DNA from: Devosia sp. FJ2-5-3
GTDB lineage: Bacteria > Pseudomonadota > Alphaproteobacteria > Rhizobiales > Devosiaceae
DNA length: 64,000 nt
Assembly: GCF_029201545.1 (NCBI RefSeq)
Contig: NZ_CP104007.1
Coordinates: 62,001-126,000 of the forward strand
Direction: 5' to 3'
In this document: positions 42,580 through 50,637 of the stretch, piece after piece
Position numbering within the stretch: position 1 is the stretch's first letter
Layout: each line of letters opens with the position of its first letter
Position numbers and translations under genes: made by a program
Notes under the pieces: model-generated
The model's database searches: none
Told to the model about the DNA's origin: nothing
Seen by the model: the letters and a program-made list of their open reading frames with translations, nothing else

Positions 42580-43439
42580 CCTCGCCCATCCATATCGCCC
42601 TCGCCTTTGACGACAATTTTTGGGCACCGGCCTATGCCGTGATGCGTTCGGCCTGTCTTTCGACGCGGCGGCGCAGCGATCTCGTCTTCCACCTCCTCCA
42701 CATGCCGATCAGCGACGAACATAAGCATGACCTCGAGGGGATCGCCCGCGAGTTCGGGGCGACGCTGGTCTATTATCCGCTGGCGGAATCGGAGCTGTTC
42801 GACTTTTTCGTGGCCGGCATGCCCGCCAGCACGCAATGGCCGAGCGTCGTCTATTCGCGGCTGCTGCTGGCGGACCTTCTGCCCGCCGATATCGCGCGGG
42901 TGATCTATCTCGATTGCGACATGATGGTGCGCCGGCCGATCGAGGAATTGTTCGAGGTCGATCTCGGCGGCAAGCCGGTTGGGGCGGTGCAGGATTCGCT
43001 GGCGCCCTTCATCATGGGGCGGCGCGACATGCGCCAGAACCAGGATATTTTCCATTGCGGCGATGCCTATTTCAATTCGGGCATGCTGGTGGTGGATCTG
43101 GCGCTGTGGCGGGAGATCAATATCAAGAGCGAAGTGGCGGTGATCGCCGGGAAAAACTGGCTGCCGCGGCTCTATTACGACCAGGACGTGCTTAATCTCG
43201 TGTTCCGGGACAAGTGGCACAAGCTCGATTGGCGCTGGAACGTCATCGACGCGCACCCGGCGCATGAGGCGATGGATCCGGCGATCCTGCATTTTACCGG
43301 CAAGAACAAGCCCTGGGCGATCTGGGCGGGAATTTTGCGCACCACCGCTTATGCGCGGTGGTATCGGCATGTGATGACCAATGAGCTGTTTTACAGGTTC
43401 GCGCGGCACCGGTGGAAGAAGACGCTGCGGCTGCGGTGA
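42576..43439 (+). CDS. Glycosyltransferase family 8 protein
   Basis: A 287-residue retaining glycosyltransferase. The DxD motif is in VIYLDCDMMV (Asp113, Asp115), followed by FNSGMLVVDLALWRE near 162 and ILHFTGKNKPW near 235, where His and Gly-x-Lys close the GT8 site as in LgtC and WaaO. It probably adds a galactosyl or glucosyl residue to LPS core or a capsule. ATGA overlap with the ligase-like gene shows cotranscription and a common glycan pathway. No signal peptide; cytoplasmic face. Confidence 0.9.
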   Translation: MTSPIHIALAFDDNFWAPAYAVMRSACLSTRRRSDLVFHLLHMPISDEHKHDLEGIAREFGATLVYYPLAESELFDFFVAGMPASTQWPSVVYSRLLLADLLPADIARVIYLDCDMMVRRPIEELFEVDLGGKPVGAVQDSLAPFIMGRRDMRQNQDIFHCGDAYFNSGMLVVDLALWREINIKSEVAVIAGKNWLPRLYYDQDVLNLVFRDKWHKLDWRWNVIDAHPAHEAMDPAILHFTGKNKPWAIWAGILRTTAYARWYRHVMTNELFYRFARHRWKKTLRLR

Positions 43440-43567
43440 GAGGCGACCACCCAGTTCATACCGATAGGCTTTCACCCCTCTCCCCGGGGGGCGTGGGGGC
43501 GATGGAGTTGATGGGCTGGTGGGCGATGCGAGGGCATCTGGTTCACACGGGCCCCCAAAGTCACCGG

Positions 43568-43643
43568 GTCATCCCCGCGAAAGCGGGGACCTCCGTTTGG
43601 CCCCGGGAGTTGAAACAGAGGTTCCCGCTTTCGCGGGGATGAC
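43568..43643. repeat. 76-bp inverted repeat (GTCATCCCCGCG family)
   Basis: 26-base arms at 43568-43593 and 43618-43643 match at 25 positions; the left arm starts GTCATCCCCGCGAAAGCGGG. Each arm itself can fold (CCCCGCGAAAGCGGGG). A 24-base spacer separates them. Repeats of this GTCATCCCCGCGAAAGCGGG type are widespread in proteobacterial intergenic DNA. Confidence 0.85.
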
Positions 43644-43660
43644 AGTGTGGGTGGGACCTG

Positions 43661-43702
43661 AAGCCCCCCACCCTTGATCCCTCCCCACAAGGGGGAGGGA
43701 GG
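43661..43702. repeat. Partial MITE-like repeat
   Basis: AAGCCCCCCACCCTTGATCC, then CTCCCCACAAGGGGGAGGGAGG: the one-end hairpin of the family seen complete at 5049-5164 and 29309-29424, degraded. Confidence 0.55.
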
Positions 43703-43750
43703 CGCAGGAGCCGATGGGTTCGCGCGTAACATCGCTCGCTATGCCAGCGC

Positions 43751-44548
43751 CTAGGGAAGTATTCCCTCTTTTTCGCAGAGTTTGCGCATGGCGCTGTCCG
43801 GGGGAGGGATCAGAATTTCGGCGCGGCCGCGATTGGTGAACTGGCTGCGCCAGAGGTGGATGCCGAGAGTTTCGGGGCGGATGGCGGCGTCGACGGATGA
43901 GCCGGGGAGAAGCAGGCCCGGGATATCCTCATAGGGAATGGGATAAAAAACGGTCGATGGTTTGACCCGATCGGCGAGGCCGCGCGCCTTGACGTAGTGG
44001 GTTAGGGCCATGGGGCCGGTGGCGCCGTATTGGAGGTGTTCGGGGGGCACCTTGTCGCCGACGAGACGGCGCGCGGCCACTTCGATGCGCCGGTAGAGCG
44101 GCAGGAAGGGTTCGAAGAGCGGGCGATTGTCGCGGTCGAAGACGGCGAAGAGATCGCTGAGCAGCGGCGCTTCGGGGGGAATGTAGAGCACGGCGCTGTT
44201 GACCGAGCCGGGACGCTCCCAGGCCATCAGATAGTCATCGGGCTGGGCAATGGGGCGGACGCAATAGACGTCGAGATCGGCCCAGACGCCGAGATTGCGG
44301 CGCATCAACTCGAGCCTGAACCGGTCAGAGAAGACCGCGGGCGTGCCCTTGCCTTTGTAGAAAACCAGGTCCTCGCGCGGCATCAATTCGGCGGCGTCGC
44401 GCCACACCGCATTGGCCGGCAAGTTTTCGATGGGGTCGAAGGCAAAGACTTCCACCCTGTGGCCATGACGATGGAAGGAGGCGATGGAAAGCGCCTCGAG
44501 CCAGCTCATCGGGCCGTGCCAGAAACTGACAATATTGGGGAGGGTCAT
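43751..44548 (-). CDS. DXD-type glycosyltransferase (GT32-like)
   Basis: A 265-residue protein. It starts IVSFWHGPMSWLEALSIASF, followed by SDRFRLELMRRNLGVWADLDVYCVRP with the DxD (Asp91, Asp93) of the Gly_transf_sug family. The C-terminal part (LGIHLWRSQFTNRG) resembles the acceptor-side His-containing motif of the family. It is encoded on the opposite strand to the GT8 and ligase genes but close by, and may act in the same surface glycan. Sugar and acceptor are unknown. Confidence 0.8.
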   Translation of the reverse strand: MTLPNIVSFWHGPMSWLEALSIASFHRHGHRVEVFAFDPIENLPANAVWRDAAELMPREDLVFYKGKGTPAVFSDRFRLELMRRNLGVWADLDVYCVRPIAQPDDYLMAWERPGSVNSAVLYIPPEAPLLSDLFAVFDRDNRPLFEPFLPLYRRIEVAARRLVGDKVPPEHLQYGATGPMALTHYVKARGLADRVKPSTVFYPIPYEDIPGLLLPGSSVDAAIRPETLGIHLWRSQFTNRGRAEILIPPPDSAMRKLCEKEGILP

Positions 44549-44609
44549 GGGCGGGCCTTATGCGGTTTTGCGCTGCCTAACACAGGAATGGCCCGGCGCC
44601 CAAATGGGC

Positions 44610-45194
44610 CTACACCAGCGCGGCGATGGCTTTTTCGATGCGGGCCTCGAAACGGGCAAGGCGCGCGGGGGCGACATTTTCGGCCGAGTGCAGGGACAGC
44701 ATGCGGAATTTTGCCTGCGGGGCGCAGGCGGAAAAGACGCCGGTACGCAGGGTCTGGCGGACCGGCTGGCGCGCAATGGCCAGATCGAACCAGAAGGGCG
44801 AGCCGAGCGTGGTGACGACCAGGATGGATTTGAGATTGTCGAGCAGAGGCCGGATCGGGGTGCCCTGTTCGAAGGCGATGCCCGGGGCCCAGACACGCTC
44901 GAACCAGCCCTTGAGCATGGCCGGGGGAGCAAACCACCAGGTGGGGAAGACCAGCACGAGATGCTCGGCAGCTGCGAGGCGGCGCTGGAGGTCGGCGGGG
45001 CTGTCTTGCGGTGCTATGCCGCCATAATAGCCCCGGCGCTCCTCGGCGGTGAGGGCCGGCTCGAAGCCGGAGGCGTAGAGATCGAGCGTGTCGAGGGCGA
45101 GGCCCCGGGCCCGGACGGATGCTTCGATCCTGGCGGCCAGATGGGCATTGAGACTGTCTGCCAGGGGGTGACACAAAACCAGATGGACGCTCAT
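44610..45194 (-). CDS. NAD(P)H:quinone oxidoreductase, flavodoxin fold
   Basis: A 194-residue Flavodoxin_2 protein of the NQO1/KefF type. LVLCHPLADSLNAHL is the first strand and FMN phosphate loop, VLVFPTWWFAPPAMLKGWFERVW is the conserved central motif, and TTLGSPFWFD follows. Likely a two-electron quinone reductase using FAD/FMN; some relatives regulate potassium efflux, but no Kef gene is near. It is the last gene on this strand before the glycosyltransferase and has its own start with no overlap to the ABC genes. Confidence 0.85.
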   Translation of the reverse strand: MSVHLVLCHPLADSLNAHLAARIEASVRARGLALDTLDLYASGFEPALTAEERRGYYGGIAPQDSPADLQRRLAAAEHLVLVFPTWWFAPPAMLKGWFERVWAPGIAFEQGTPIRPLLDNLKSILVVTTLGSPFWFDLAIARQPVRQTLRTGVFSACAPQAKFRMLSLHSAENVAPARLARFEARIEKAIAALV

Positions 45195-45258
45195 TTTTCC
45201 TGCCCTTGCCGCCGCGCCACAGGACGCGGCGGCACAATGGCGAGGCGGATGGCGGCCG

Positions 45259-46149
45259 TCAATTGGCGGCGGCGCGGCGGCGGTATTCGCTGGCGAGATA
45301 GATGGCGAGAAGCGCGACGGCGGCGCCGAGCCCCACCTGCAGCCAATCGAGCTGCTCGATCAGCGTGGTCGCATAGGTGAGGGCGCTGAAGGGGGCGTCA
45401 TCGACGAAGATGGAGTCGAGATAGTCGGTATTGGGCGGGGCGAGGCGGTTCTCGAAATAGTGCCAGCTCCTGGTATCGAACGGATGGAAGCCACCGCCCA
45501 GCGTGACCCATTCGAGCAGCGAGATCAGCGCCGGCAAGAGGGCCGAGACCGGAATGGCCCAGCGGCCGAGAGCGGTGGCGAGGCCGCCGGCAATCCCCAT
45601 GAGCGGCAGATACCAGAGGAGGCCGCACACCAGGGTGACCAGAATGGCGAAGGCGACCTGGGCATAGACCGTGGCGATGCCCCCCAGGATCGCCCAATTT
45701 GCCGTGCCGGTGATCATCATGGTGGTGAAGGCGACGCCGAACAGCAAAAGTCCGCTGAGCAAGGTGATGCCATAGACGGTGCCGGGCAGGATGGTCAGCG
45801 CGGCAACGAGCTTGGACAGCAGCATGCGGAAGTCGGAAACCGGCATGGATTTCCAGAACAGCATGGCATTGTCGCGCTTGTCGGCGGCAAAGCCATCGGC
45901 GCAGTAGAACACCAGCACCGTCAGCAGATAGAGCAGCCAGCCAAAACCGAGGCCCAGAAAGCCGATTTCGTAGACGCGCAGCGGCGCGAGGGTAAAGAGG
46001 GCACCGGAAAAGCGCGCATCGACCCGGCCGACGGTAAAGGCCAGGATGGTCGCGCCGAAGAGGATGCCAACGAGAATCAGCGGGCCGGTAAGGAAGGCAC
46101 CGCGATGCTCGAGGAATTCGCGATGGACGAGGGCAGCAAAAGCCTTCAT
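45259..46149 (-). CDS. ABC transporter permease of the GntR/YtrA-type operon
   Basis: A 296-residue membrane protein with about six hydrophobic segments (PLILVGILFGATILAFTVG, FGWLLYLLTVLVFYC, ITLLSGLLLFGVAFTTMMI, VAFAILVTLVCGLLWYLPLMG, IPVSALLPALISLLEWV, LGAAVALLAIYLA). FYCADGFAADKRDNAMLFWKSMPVSDFRMLLSK is typical of ABC2/YtrC-like exporter permeases. It overlaps the ATPase gene by 4 bases. Substrate unknown; such operons respond to envelope stress or antibiotics in Firmicutes. Confidence 0.85.
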   Translation of the reverse strand: MKAFAALVHREFLEHRGAFLTGPLILVGILFGATILAFTVGRVDARFSGALFTLAPLRVYEIGFLGLGFGWLLYLLTVLVFYCADGFAADKRDNAMLFWKSMPVSDFRMLLSKLVAALTILPGTVYGITLLSGLLLFGVAFTTMMITGTANWAILGGIATVYAQVAFAILVTLVCGLLWYLPLMGIAGGLATALGRWAIPVSALLPALISLLEWVTLGGGFHPFDTRSWHYFENRLAPPNTDYLDSIFVDDAPFSALTYATTLIEQLDWLQVGLGAAVALLAIYLASEYRRRAAAN

Positions 46150-47045
46150 TGGCCGCGCTCCGGATTGGCAGTGGGACGCTGCATCAGCGCCACGAAAAGA
46201 TCGGACATGGTGGGGGTGGAGACCCGGCCAAGCGGCTCGAGCTGGCTGCGGTCGACGCCATCGTAAATGAAGACCGTCTGGCCGAAGCGGGTTTCCTCAT
46301 AGACGGGATTGAGGGCGCGGGCCTGGGCCTGCGTCTCAGGCTCATTGGCGACGAGCTGAGAAAATTTCTCGTTCACCGTCTCCATCTGCATGTGGAGGAT
46401 GAGATCGCCATCCCGGATGAACATGATGTCGGAAAGCATGAACTCGATCTCGTCCACCTGGTGGGTGGTGATGATGAGGGTGCGTTCCTCGGTCATGTAG
46501 TCTTCCAGCAGCCGCCGGTAGAAGCGCTTGCGATAGGTGATGTCGAGGCCGAGCGTCGGTTCATCGAGCACGAGGAGCTTGGCGTCGATGGCCATGACCA
46601 CGGCCAGGTGCAATTGCGCGATCATGCCCTTGGAGAGGGTCTTGATCTTCATCTCGGGCTTGATGTCGGTGCCTTCGAGGAAGCTGCGGGCCTTGTCGAT
46701 GGAGAAATTGGGGTGGATGTTGGAAAGCAGCGCAAAGAGCTCGCGGACACGCAGAAAGCGCGGCAGGCTCGCCACGTCCGAAATGAAGGCGACGTTTTCC
46801 ATGAGGTGGGCGCGGCGGGCGAAGGGATCTTCCCCGAGCACGCGGATAGTGCCCTCATAGCTCGTGAGCCCCAGCATGGCGTTGAGCGTCGTGGTCTTGC
46901 CAGCGCCATTGTGGCCGATGAGACCGTAGATGCGGCCGGGGGGAATGTCGAAATCCAGCCCGTGCAGGATTTCCTTGCCGCCGAAGGATTTCTTGAGGCC
47001 GCGTGCTGAGACGACGGGCTCGGTGGTGGTAAGGGCGTCGGTCAT
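46146..47045 (-). CDS. ABC transporter ATP-binding protein of the GntR/YtrA-type operon
   Basis: A 299-residue ATPase: Walker A GHNGAGKT near 46-53, signature KTLSKGMIAQL (a variant of LSGGQ with Lys), Walker B LLVLDEPTLGLD and H-loop ITTHQVDEIE. The C-terminal 80 residues are a regulatory extension typical of YtrB/YxlF-like exporters. I start at ATG 47045, which overlaps the gntR stop (ATGA on the minus strand); the upstream 31 codons in frame lie inside gntR. Confidence 0.9.
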   Translation of the reverse strand: MTDALTTTEPVVSARGLKKSFGGKEILHGLDFDIPPGRIYGLIGHNGAGKTTTLNAMLGLTSYEGTIRVLGEDPFARRAHLMENVAFISDVASLPRFLRVRELFALLSNIHPNFSIDKARSFLEGTDIKPEMKIKTLSKGMIAQLHLAVVMAIDAKLLVLDEPTLGLDITYRKRFYRRLLEDYMTEERTLIITTHQVDEIEFMLSDIMFIRDGDLILHMQMETVNEKFSQLVANEPETQAQARALNPVYEETRFGQTVFIYDGVDRSQLEPLGRVSTPTMSDLFVALMQRPTANPERGQ

Positions 47046-47416
47046 TTTGCGGGTCCCTCCGGGGTCGCATCGAAATTGGAAACGAGAGTTTTGAGGTCGA
47101 GCTCCAGCGCCCTGATCTGGGCGGCGATGCGCGGCCATTCTTCCTTGAGAAACTTTTCACGCTCGTGAGACAGCAATGTGCCGCGTGCGCCCTGGGTAAC
47201 GAACATGCCCAGACCCCTCCGTTTTTCGACCACGCCGATATCGACCAGCGCCTCGAAGGCCTTGGTGACCGTGAGCGGATTGACCGAAAGATCTGCCGAT
47301 ATCTGGCGCACCGAGGGCAGGGGATCGCCCTCGCCCACCGCGCCGCGCAGGATCATTTCGATCAGCCGCTGCCGGATCTGGACGAAGATCGGCTGGCTGG
47401 TGTGAAACTCATCCAT
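47042..47416 (-). CDS. GntR-family regulator, YtrA subfamily
   Basis: A 124-residue short GntR protein: FVQIRQRLIEMILRGAVGEG, LPSVRQISADLSVNPLTVTKAFEAL (HTH at about 33-57) and VVEKRRGLGMFV wing, then a short helical dimerisation part of about 50 residues. Lack of a large effector domain and linkage to an ABC exporter define the YtrA type, whose members usually repress their own operon. A near-perfect palindrome lies 15 bases before the start, as expected for autorepression. Confidence 0.9.
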   Translation of the reverse strand: MDEFHTSQPIFVQIRQRLIEMILRGAVGEGDPLPSVRQISADLSVNPLTVTKAFEALVDIGVVEKRRGLGMFVTQGARGTLLSHEREKFLKEEWPRIAAQIRALELDLKTLVSNFDATPEGPAK

Positions 47417-47430
47417 GTGTCTTGCCTAAC

Positions 47431-47456
47431 TAGTGTCATACATATGTAGCACACTA
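47431..47456. promoter_or_regulatory. Palindromic operator of the GntR/ABC operon
   Basis: TAGTGT (47431-47436), two bases, TACATATGTA (47439-47448), two bases, ACACTA (47451-47456): a 26-base palindrome in which only the two pairs of linker bases break symmetry. It lies just upstream of the gntR start on the minus strand and is the most likely binding site of the encoded regulator. Confidence 0.8.
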
Positions 47457-47476
47457 TAGGGCGCTGGAGTCAAGGC

Positions 47477-49123
47477 CTATCCGACGAGGACAGCATCGGT
47501 GCATTGAACGCCATAGACGCGCACATCCGCCTCTCCCAGGCCCAGCCCCAGGCTGCGCAGGAGGGAGGAGAGCAGTTGGTCGAGCGGCAGGGCCAGAGGG
47601 GCGAGCAGGGCGCGCAGGCTCGCGGCGACGACATTGAGATTGAGCCCGATGCCGAGCAGCTCCAATTCCACCCGCAGATCGAGATTGCCGAGCAGCGAGG
47701 TCATCAGCGAGCTGGCAATGGTCTGGGTGCGGGCAGTCTTGAGCGCGCCCGTTTCGATATCGGTGGATGAAAAGTGGAGGAGGAGCGGGGTCGTCTGGAC
47801 GGCGGTGATTCGGGAGGAGCCAGTTATGCTGAGCAGAGCCGCGTCGAGGAGCTTCACGGACCCGGCGGCGGGAAGGGCGCCGAAATTGGCCAATTGGCTG
47901 TCGCTCATGGCGCCGATGGCAAGGGTGAGAATACCGGGAAGGACGGCGATGCGCGCGCTGCCCCGGGGTTCGGCGGGGTTGGGGCAGATGGCGTCGACCA
48001 CCCGGGCCTGGGCATGGGCCACATCTAGCCAGAGCGGCAGATTGACCACGCCATTGCTGACCACGGACCCGGCGAGCAATTTCAAGGCGAGACGCAGGCG
48101 CAATTGCGCAGTCCGCACGACAGTGCCGCTTGGACCGAGCGCGAACCAGCGCCCGCCCTGGGGCGGCTCGCCAATGGCCAGATCGAGATCGAATTTGGCG
48201 ACGCCCGGCAGAGAGGGTGTCAACGCGAGGCGCACCTGCCTGTTGCCATCGGCCAGCGCTGCCGCTGCGCTGAGGATTTCGAGGGCCGAGAGATCAGCCG
48301 CGAGCGCGGCGGTTTCATCGTGGAGATGGAGGCGACTGAAGCGGCCGAGATCGAGCAGCTTGCCGATAAGCACCTGATTGCCCCTGCCGGCGAGGGCGAT
48401 GGTATTGAGCACCCCCCTCTCCGTGCCATCGACGACGTCGGCCAGCGCTGCGGCGATCTGCCCGGCCCCGGCCTTGCTGGCGAGCAGGTCATTATAGCTC
48501 ACCGCATCGACCCCCATTTCGATGGCCAGGGCATCGAGAAAGGAGAGGGCATTGACCCGAACCGAGGCGAGCTGGTTGTAATCCATGACCGAGAGCGAAA
48601 GAGTGGTGCCGAGGAGCCTGCCGAGGGCGGCATTGGCGAGCCCGCCATCGAGGCTGGCGAGGCGGGAGCCGATGGTGAAGGAAATTTCCGGGGTGACCCG
48701 CGCCAGGGCCTTTGCGGTGACAAGGGGGGGCGGCGTGAGGGCGCTGGCGAAATGCAGCGTGCCCGGATGGGTCAGCCCCACCGAAACGGCATTGGCCGGG
48801 CTGGCGCCCACCACGAAGCGGTCGGCCGGCGCGAGGCCGGGATCAGCCGTGTAGCGCCCGGTCAAAACCGTCAGGCTGCCCTTGGCCAGGGCCTCGCCGA
48901 GGCCGGCATGGATGAGCGCATTGCGGGCCAGGGCCTCAGCGCTCGTGGGATCGCTAGCGGCGGTTAGGGCCGCGATATCTACCCCGGCCTGGAGTATGCG
49001 CCGCTCATGGTAGAGCCCCGCCCCATCGACGACGATGGCGCCCATGATGGTGCCGAGCGAGAAGGCAATGGCAAAAAGCATCGCCATATTGCCCTGGTCG
49101 TTGCGGAGGAATTTTCCAATCAC
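47477..49123 (-). CDS. TadG-like pilus-assembly/secreted membrane-anchored protein
   Basis: A 548-residue protein. The N-terminus is typical of TadG: FLRNDQGNMAMLFAIAFSLG, a membrane segment and then VVDGAGLYHERRILQAGVDIAALTAA. The remaining 480 residues are extracytoplasmic, rich in Ala, Leu, Ser and repeated LLGTTLSLSVMDYNQLA-like strands; no von Willebrand domain (MIDAS) is seen, although many TadG proteins have one. It overlaps the TadE-like gene by 4 bases. No tadA, tadB, tadC or cpaC is present in the window, so the secretion machine must lie elsewhere. Confidence 0.75.
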   Translation of the reverse strand: MIGKFLRNDQGNMAMLFAIAFSLGTIMGAIVVDGAGLYHERRILQAGVDIAALTAASDPTSAEALARNALIHAGLGEALAKGSLTVLTGRYTADPGLAPADRFVVGASPANAVSVGLTHPGTLHFASALTPPPLVTAKALARVTPEISFTIGSRLASLDGGLANAALGRLLGTTLSLSVMDYNQLASVRVNALSFLDALAIEMGVDAVSYNDLLASKAGAGQIAAALADVVDGTERGVLNTIALAGRGNQVLIGKLLDLGRFSRLHLHDETAALAADLSALEILSAAAALADGNRQVRLALTPSLPGVAKFDLDLAIGEPPQGGRWFALGPSGTVVRTAQLRLRLALKLLAGSVVSNGVVNLPLWLDVAHAQARVVDAICPNPAEPRGSARIAVLPGILTLAIGAMSDSQLANFGALPAAGSVKLLDAALLSITGSSRITAVQTTPLLLHFSSTDIETGALKTARTQTIASSLMTSLLGNLDLRVELELLGIGLNLNVVAASLRALLAPLALPLDQLLSSLLRSLGLGLGEADVRVYGVQCTDAVLVG

Positions 49124-49545
49124 AGCCCACCCTGCCGGATGGTGGCGCCGGCGCGCATCTGCTGGCTCGGCAGCGGCAGGGGCGGGTAGAGGTTCCAGAC
49201 CGGCAGGAGGCTGGCGTCGTAGCGCAATTGCACGCTGTATTGGCTGGGGTCGTCGGGATGATCGCCAATAATTGCGCCAAGGCGGGCGCGGTCGATGAGG
49301 GGATAGGCTTTTGCGTGGCGGTCGAGATAGGCCGCGACCAGACGATTGCGCTCGGCCTCGCTGAGGCCGGAAATGGCGATGCGCGCGGAATCGGCAGCCA
49401 GTTGCTGGAGGGAGATGGCGGCGCCGAAATAGATGCCATAGGCGAGCATGCCCATGAGCAGCAGCAGGAAAGCGGGCGTCAGCAGCGCGAATTCGACCGC
49501 GGAGCTGGCCCTTTCATTGCGCACCAGACCGGACAGAAGCGACAT
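49120..49545 (-). CDS. TadE-like pseudopilin
   Basis: A 141-residue protein: LVRNERASSAVEFALLTPAFLLLLMGMLAYGIYFG is the TadE signature (short basic leader, conserved Glu in the first turn of the membrane helix), followed by LQQLAADSARIAISGLSEAER and a small extracytoplasmic domain. The ATG at 49545 gives MSLLSGLVRNER; longer upstream starts have no similarity. It forms an operon with the TadG-like gene. Confidence 0.85.
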   Translation of the reverse strand: MSLLSGLVRNERASSAVEFALLTPAFLLLLMGMLAYGIYFGAAISLQQLAADSARIAISGLSEAERNRLVAAYLDRHAKAYPLIDRARLGAIIGDHPDDPSQYSVQLRYDASLLPVWNLYPPLPLPSQQMRAGATIRQGGL

Positions 49546-49716
49546 AGCGGGGGCCCTCCCGGTATCGAGGCCAGGTGTCAGCAGTTTGGGCGTCCGCGGT
49601 AAGCTCGACCTAAACCCCGCTGTGAGGGGATTTGCGGAGGGTGAGGGGAGAGTACGGAGGCGCGCCGGAGAAGATGACTTTTCTTCTCCAGTTCTCCTTG
49701 CTAGGACGAGGCATCG

Positions 49717-50535
49717 ATGGAGGCTTGTTTGGCCGCGACTTCGCGCAATTTTCTGTTTGCCACCGACCAGGGCGATGCCGCCCTGACGCAATTGCTGGCC
49801 ATTTTGCGCCAGCGGACCGGCTTTCTCGATGGCGCGCCGGGCGGCCCCTTGCCGGGCTGGCACGTGGCCGGGCGCGATAACAGCGCGTTTCTCGACATGC
49901 TCTATGGCCGGCTGGAGGCTACCTATCCCGCCGCCGGACAACCCTTTTATGCCACGCGCCTCTGGACCAACCTGATGTGGCAACCCGCCTATGTTGCGGT
50001 GCTCAGTGTGCACGCCCATGGCGCGCTGCCGCAGTTTTCGGGCATGGCGCAGGCAATGAAAGGGATCGATGTCAGCGGCTTCCGCCTCGCGCCCGGGCCG
50101 CAGCACAAGGACGATCTGGAGGCCCTGATTGCCCAGGCGGGCACGCAATTGCGCACCATGGGCGACATCGTGCTGGCCGAGATAAACACCCTCACCAAGC
50201 TCAAGCGCGTGCCGGCAATGCGCCTCCTGGCCGATCGCATGCTGGGACTGATGATGCGCCTGGGCAGTTTCGTGCCGGGAACGAGCGTGGCGGACCAGCA
50301 CCGTTTCTGCGCGCTGTGGCTCGACGCCATGGGGCTGAAGGGGCAGGGCAAGCTCGAATCGATCGGGCTGGACGATGGCCGGGAAACGGTGATCATCGCC
50401 CGCAAGGGATGCTGCCTCGACTATCTGGCCTTTCCCGACACCTATTGCGTGTCCTGCCCGAAACAGGACGATGCGGTGCGCCTGGCGCGCCAGAGGGCGA
50501 GCGCCATTGCCGAGCTCGACAATGGCGAAGACTGA
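49717..50535 (+). CDS. FhuF-like ferric-siderophore reductase (2Fe-2S)
   Basis: A 272-residue protein. The C-terminus holds CCLDYLAFPDTYCVSC (Cys232, Cys233, Cys244, Cys247), the CC-x10-C-x2-C pattern that binds the unusual 2Fe-2S cluster of FhuF. Near the centre FYATRLWTNLMWQPAYVAVL fits the family. FhuF reduces iron from hydroxamate-type siderophores in the cytoplasm. No siderophore transporter is adjacent. The ATG has AGGACGAGG upstream. A repeat copy follows 4 bases after the stop. Confidence 0.82.
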   Translation: MEACLAATSRNFLFATDQGDAALTQLLAILRQRTGFLDGAPGGPLPGWHVAGRDNSAFLDMLYGRLEATYPAAGQPFYATRLWTNLMWQPAYVAVLSVHAHGALPQFSGMAQAMKGIDVSGFRLAPGPQHKDDLEALIAQAGTQLRTMGDIVLAEINTLTKLKRVPAMRLLADRMLGLMMRLGSFVPGTSVADQHRFCALWLDAMGLKGQGKLESIGLDDGRETVIIARKGCCLDYLAFPDTYCVSCPKQDDAVRLARQRASAIAELDNGED

Positions 50536-50539
50536 AATT

Positions 50540-50637
50540 TAGAGCGTTTCACCGAAACGATGAAAGTGCTCCAAGCTCTTGCTGGTCGCGCTTCCGAACC
50601 AGAAAAGTGGTGTCCACTTTTCTTGCAAACGCCCTAG
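50540..50637. repeat. RIME-like intergenic repeat, copy D
   Basis: Starts TAGAGCGTTTCACCG, contains CGATGAAAGTGCTCCAAGCTC, CGCTTCCGAACCAGAAAAGTGG, and ends TTGCAAACGCCCTAG. It lies between convergent genes, and its final CTAG includes the stop codon (TAG on the minus strand, 50634-50636) of the SH3 protein. Confidence 0.87.

Larger units (their letters stand above)
43440..43750. other. Intergenic repeat mosaic between two glycosyltransferase genes
   Basis: 311 bases with no gene. It contains, in order: a half of the CCCCTCTCCCC repeat family (about 43475-43500), an unremarkable stretch, a perfect-looking inverted repeat (43568-43643) and half of the MITE-like family (about 43661-43702). It serves as 3' region for the convergent genes on both sides. 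Confidence 0.7.
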
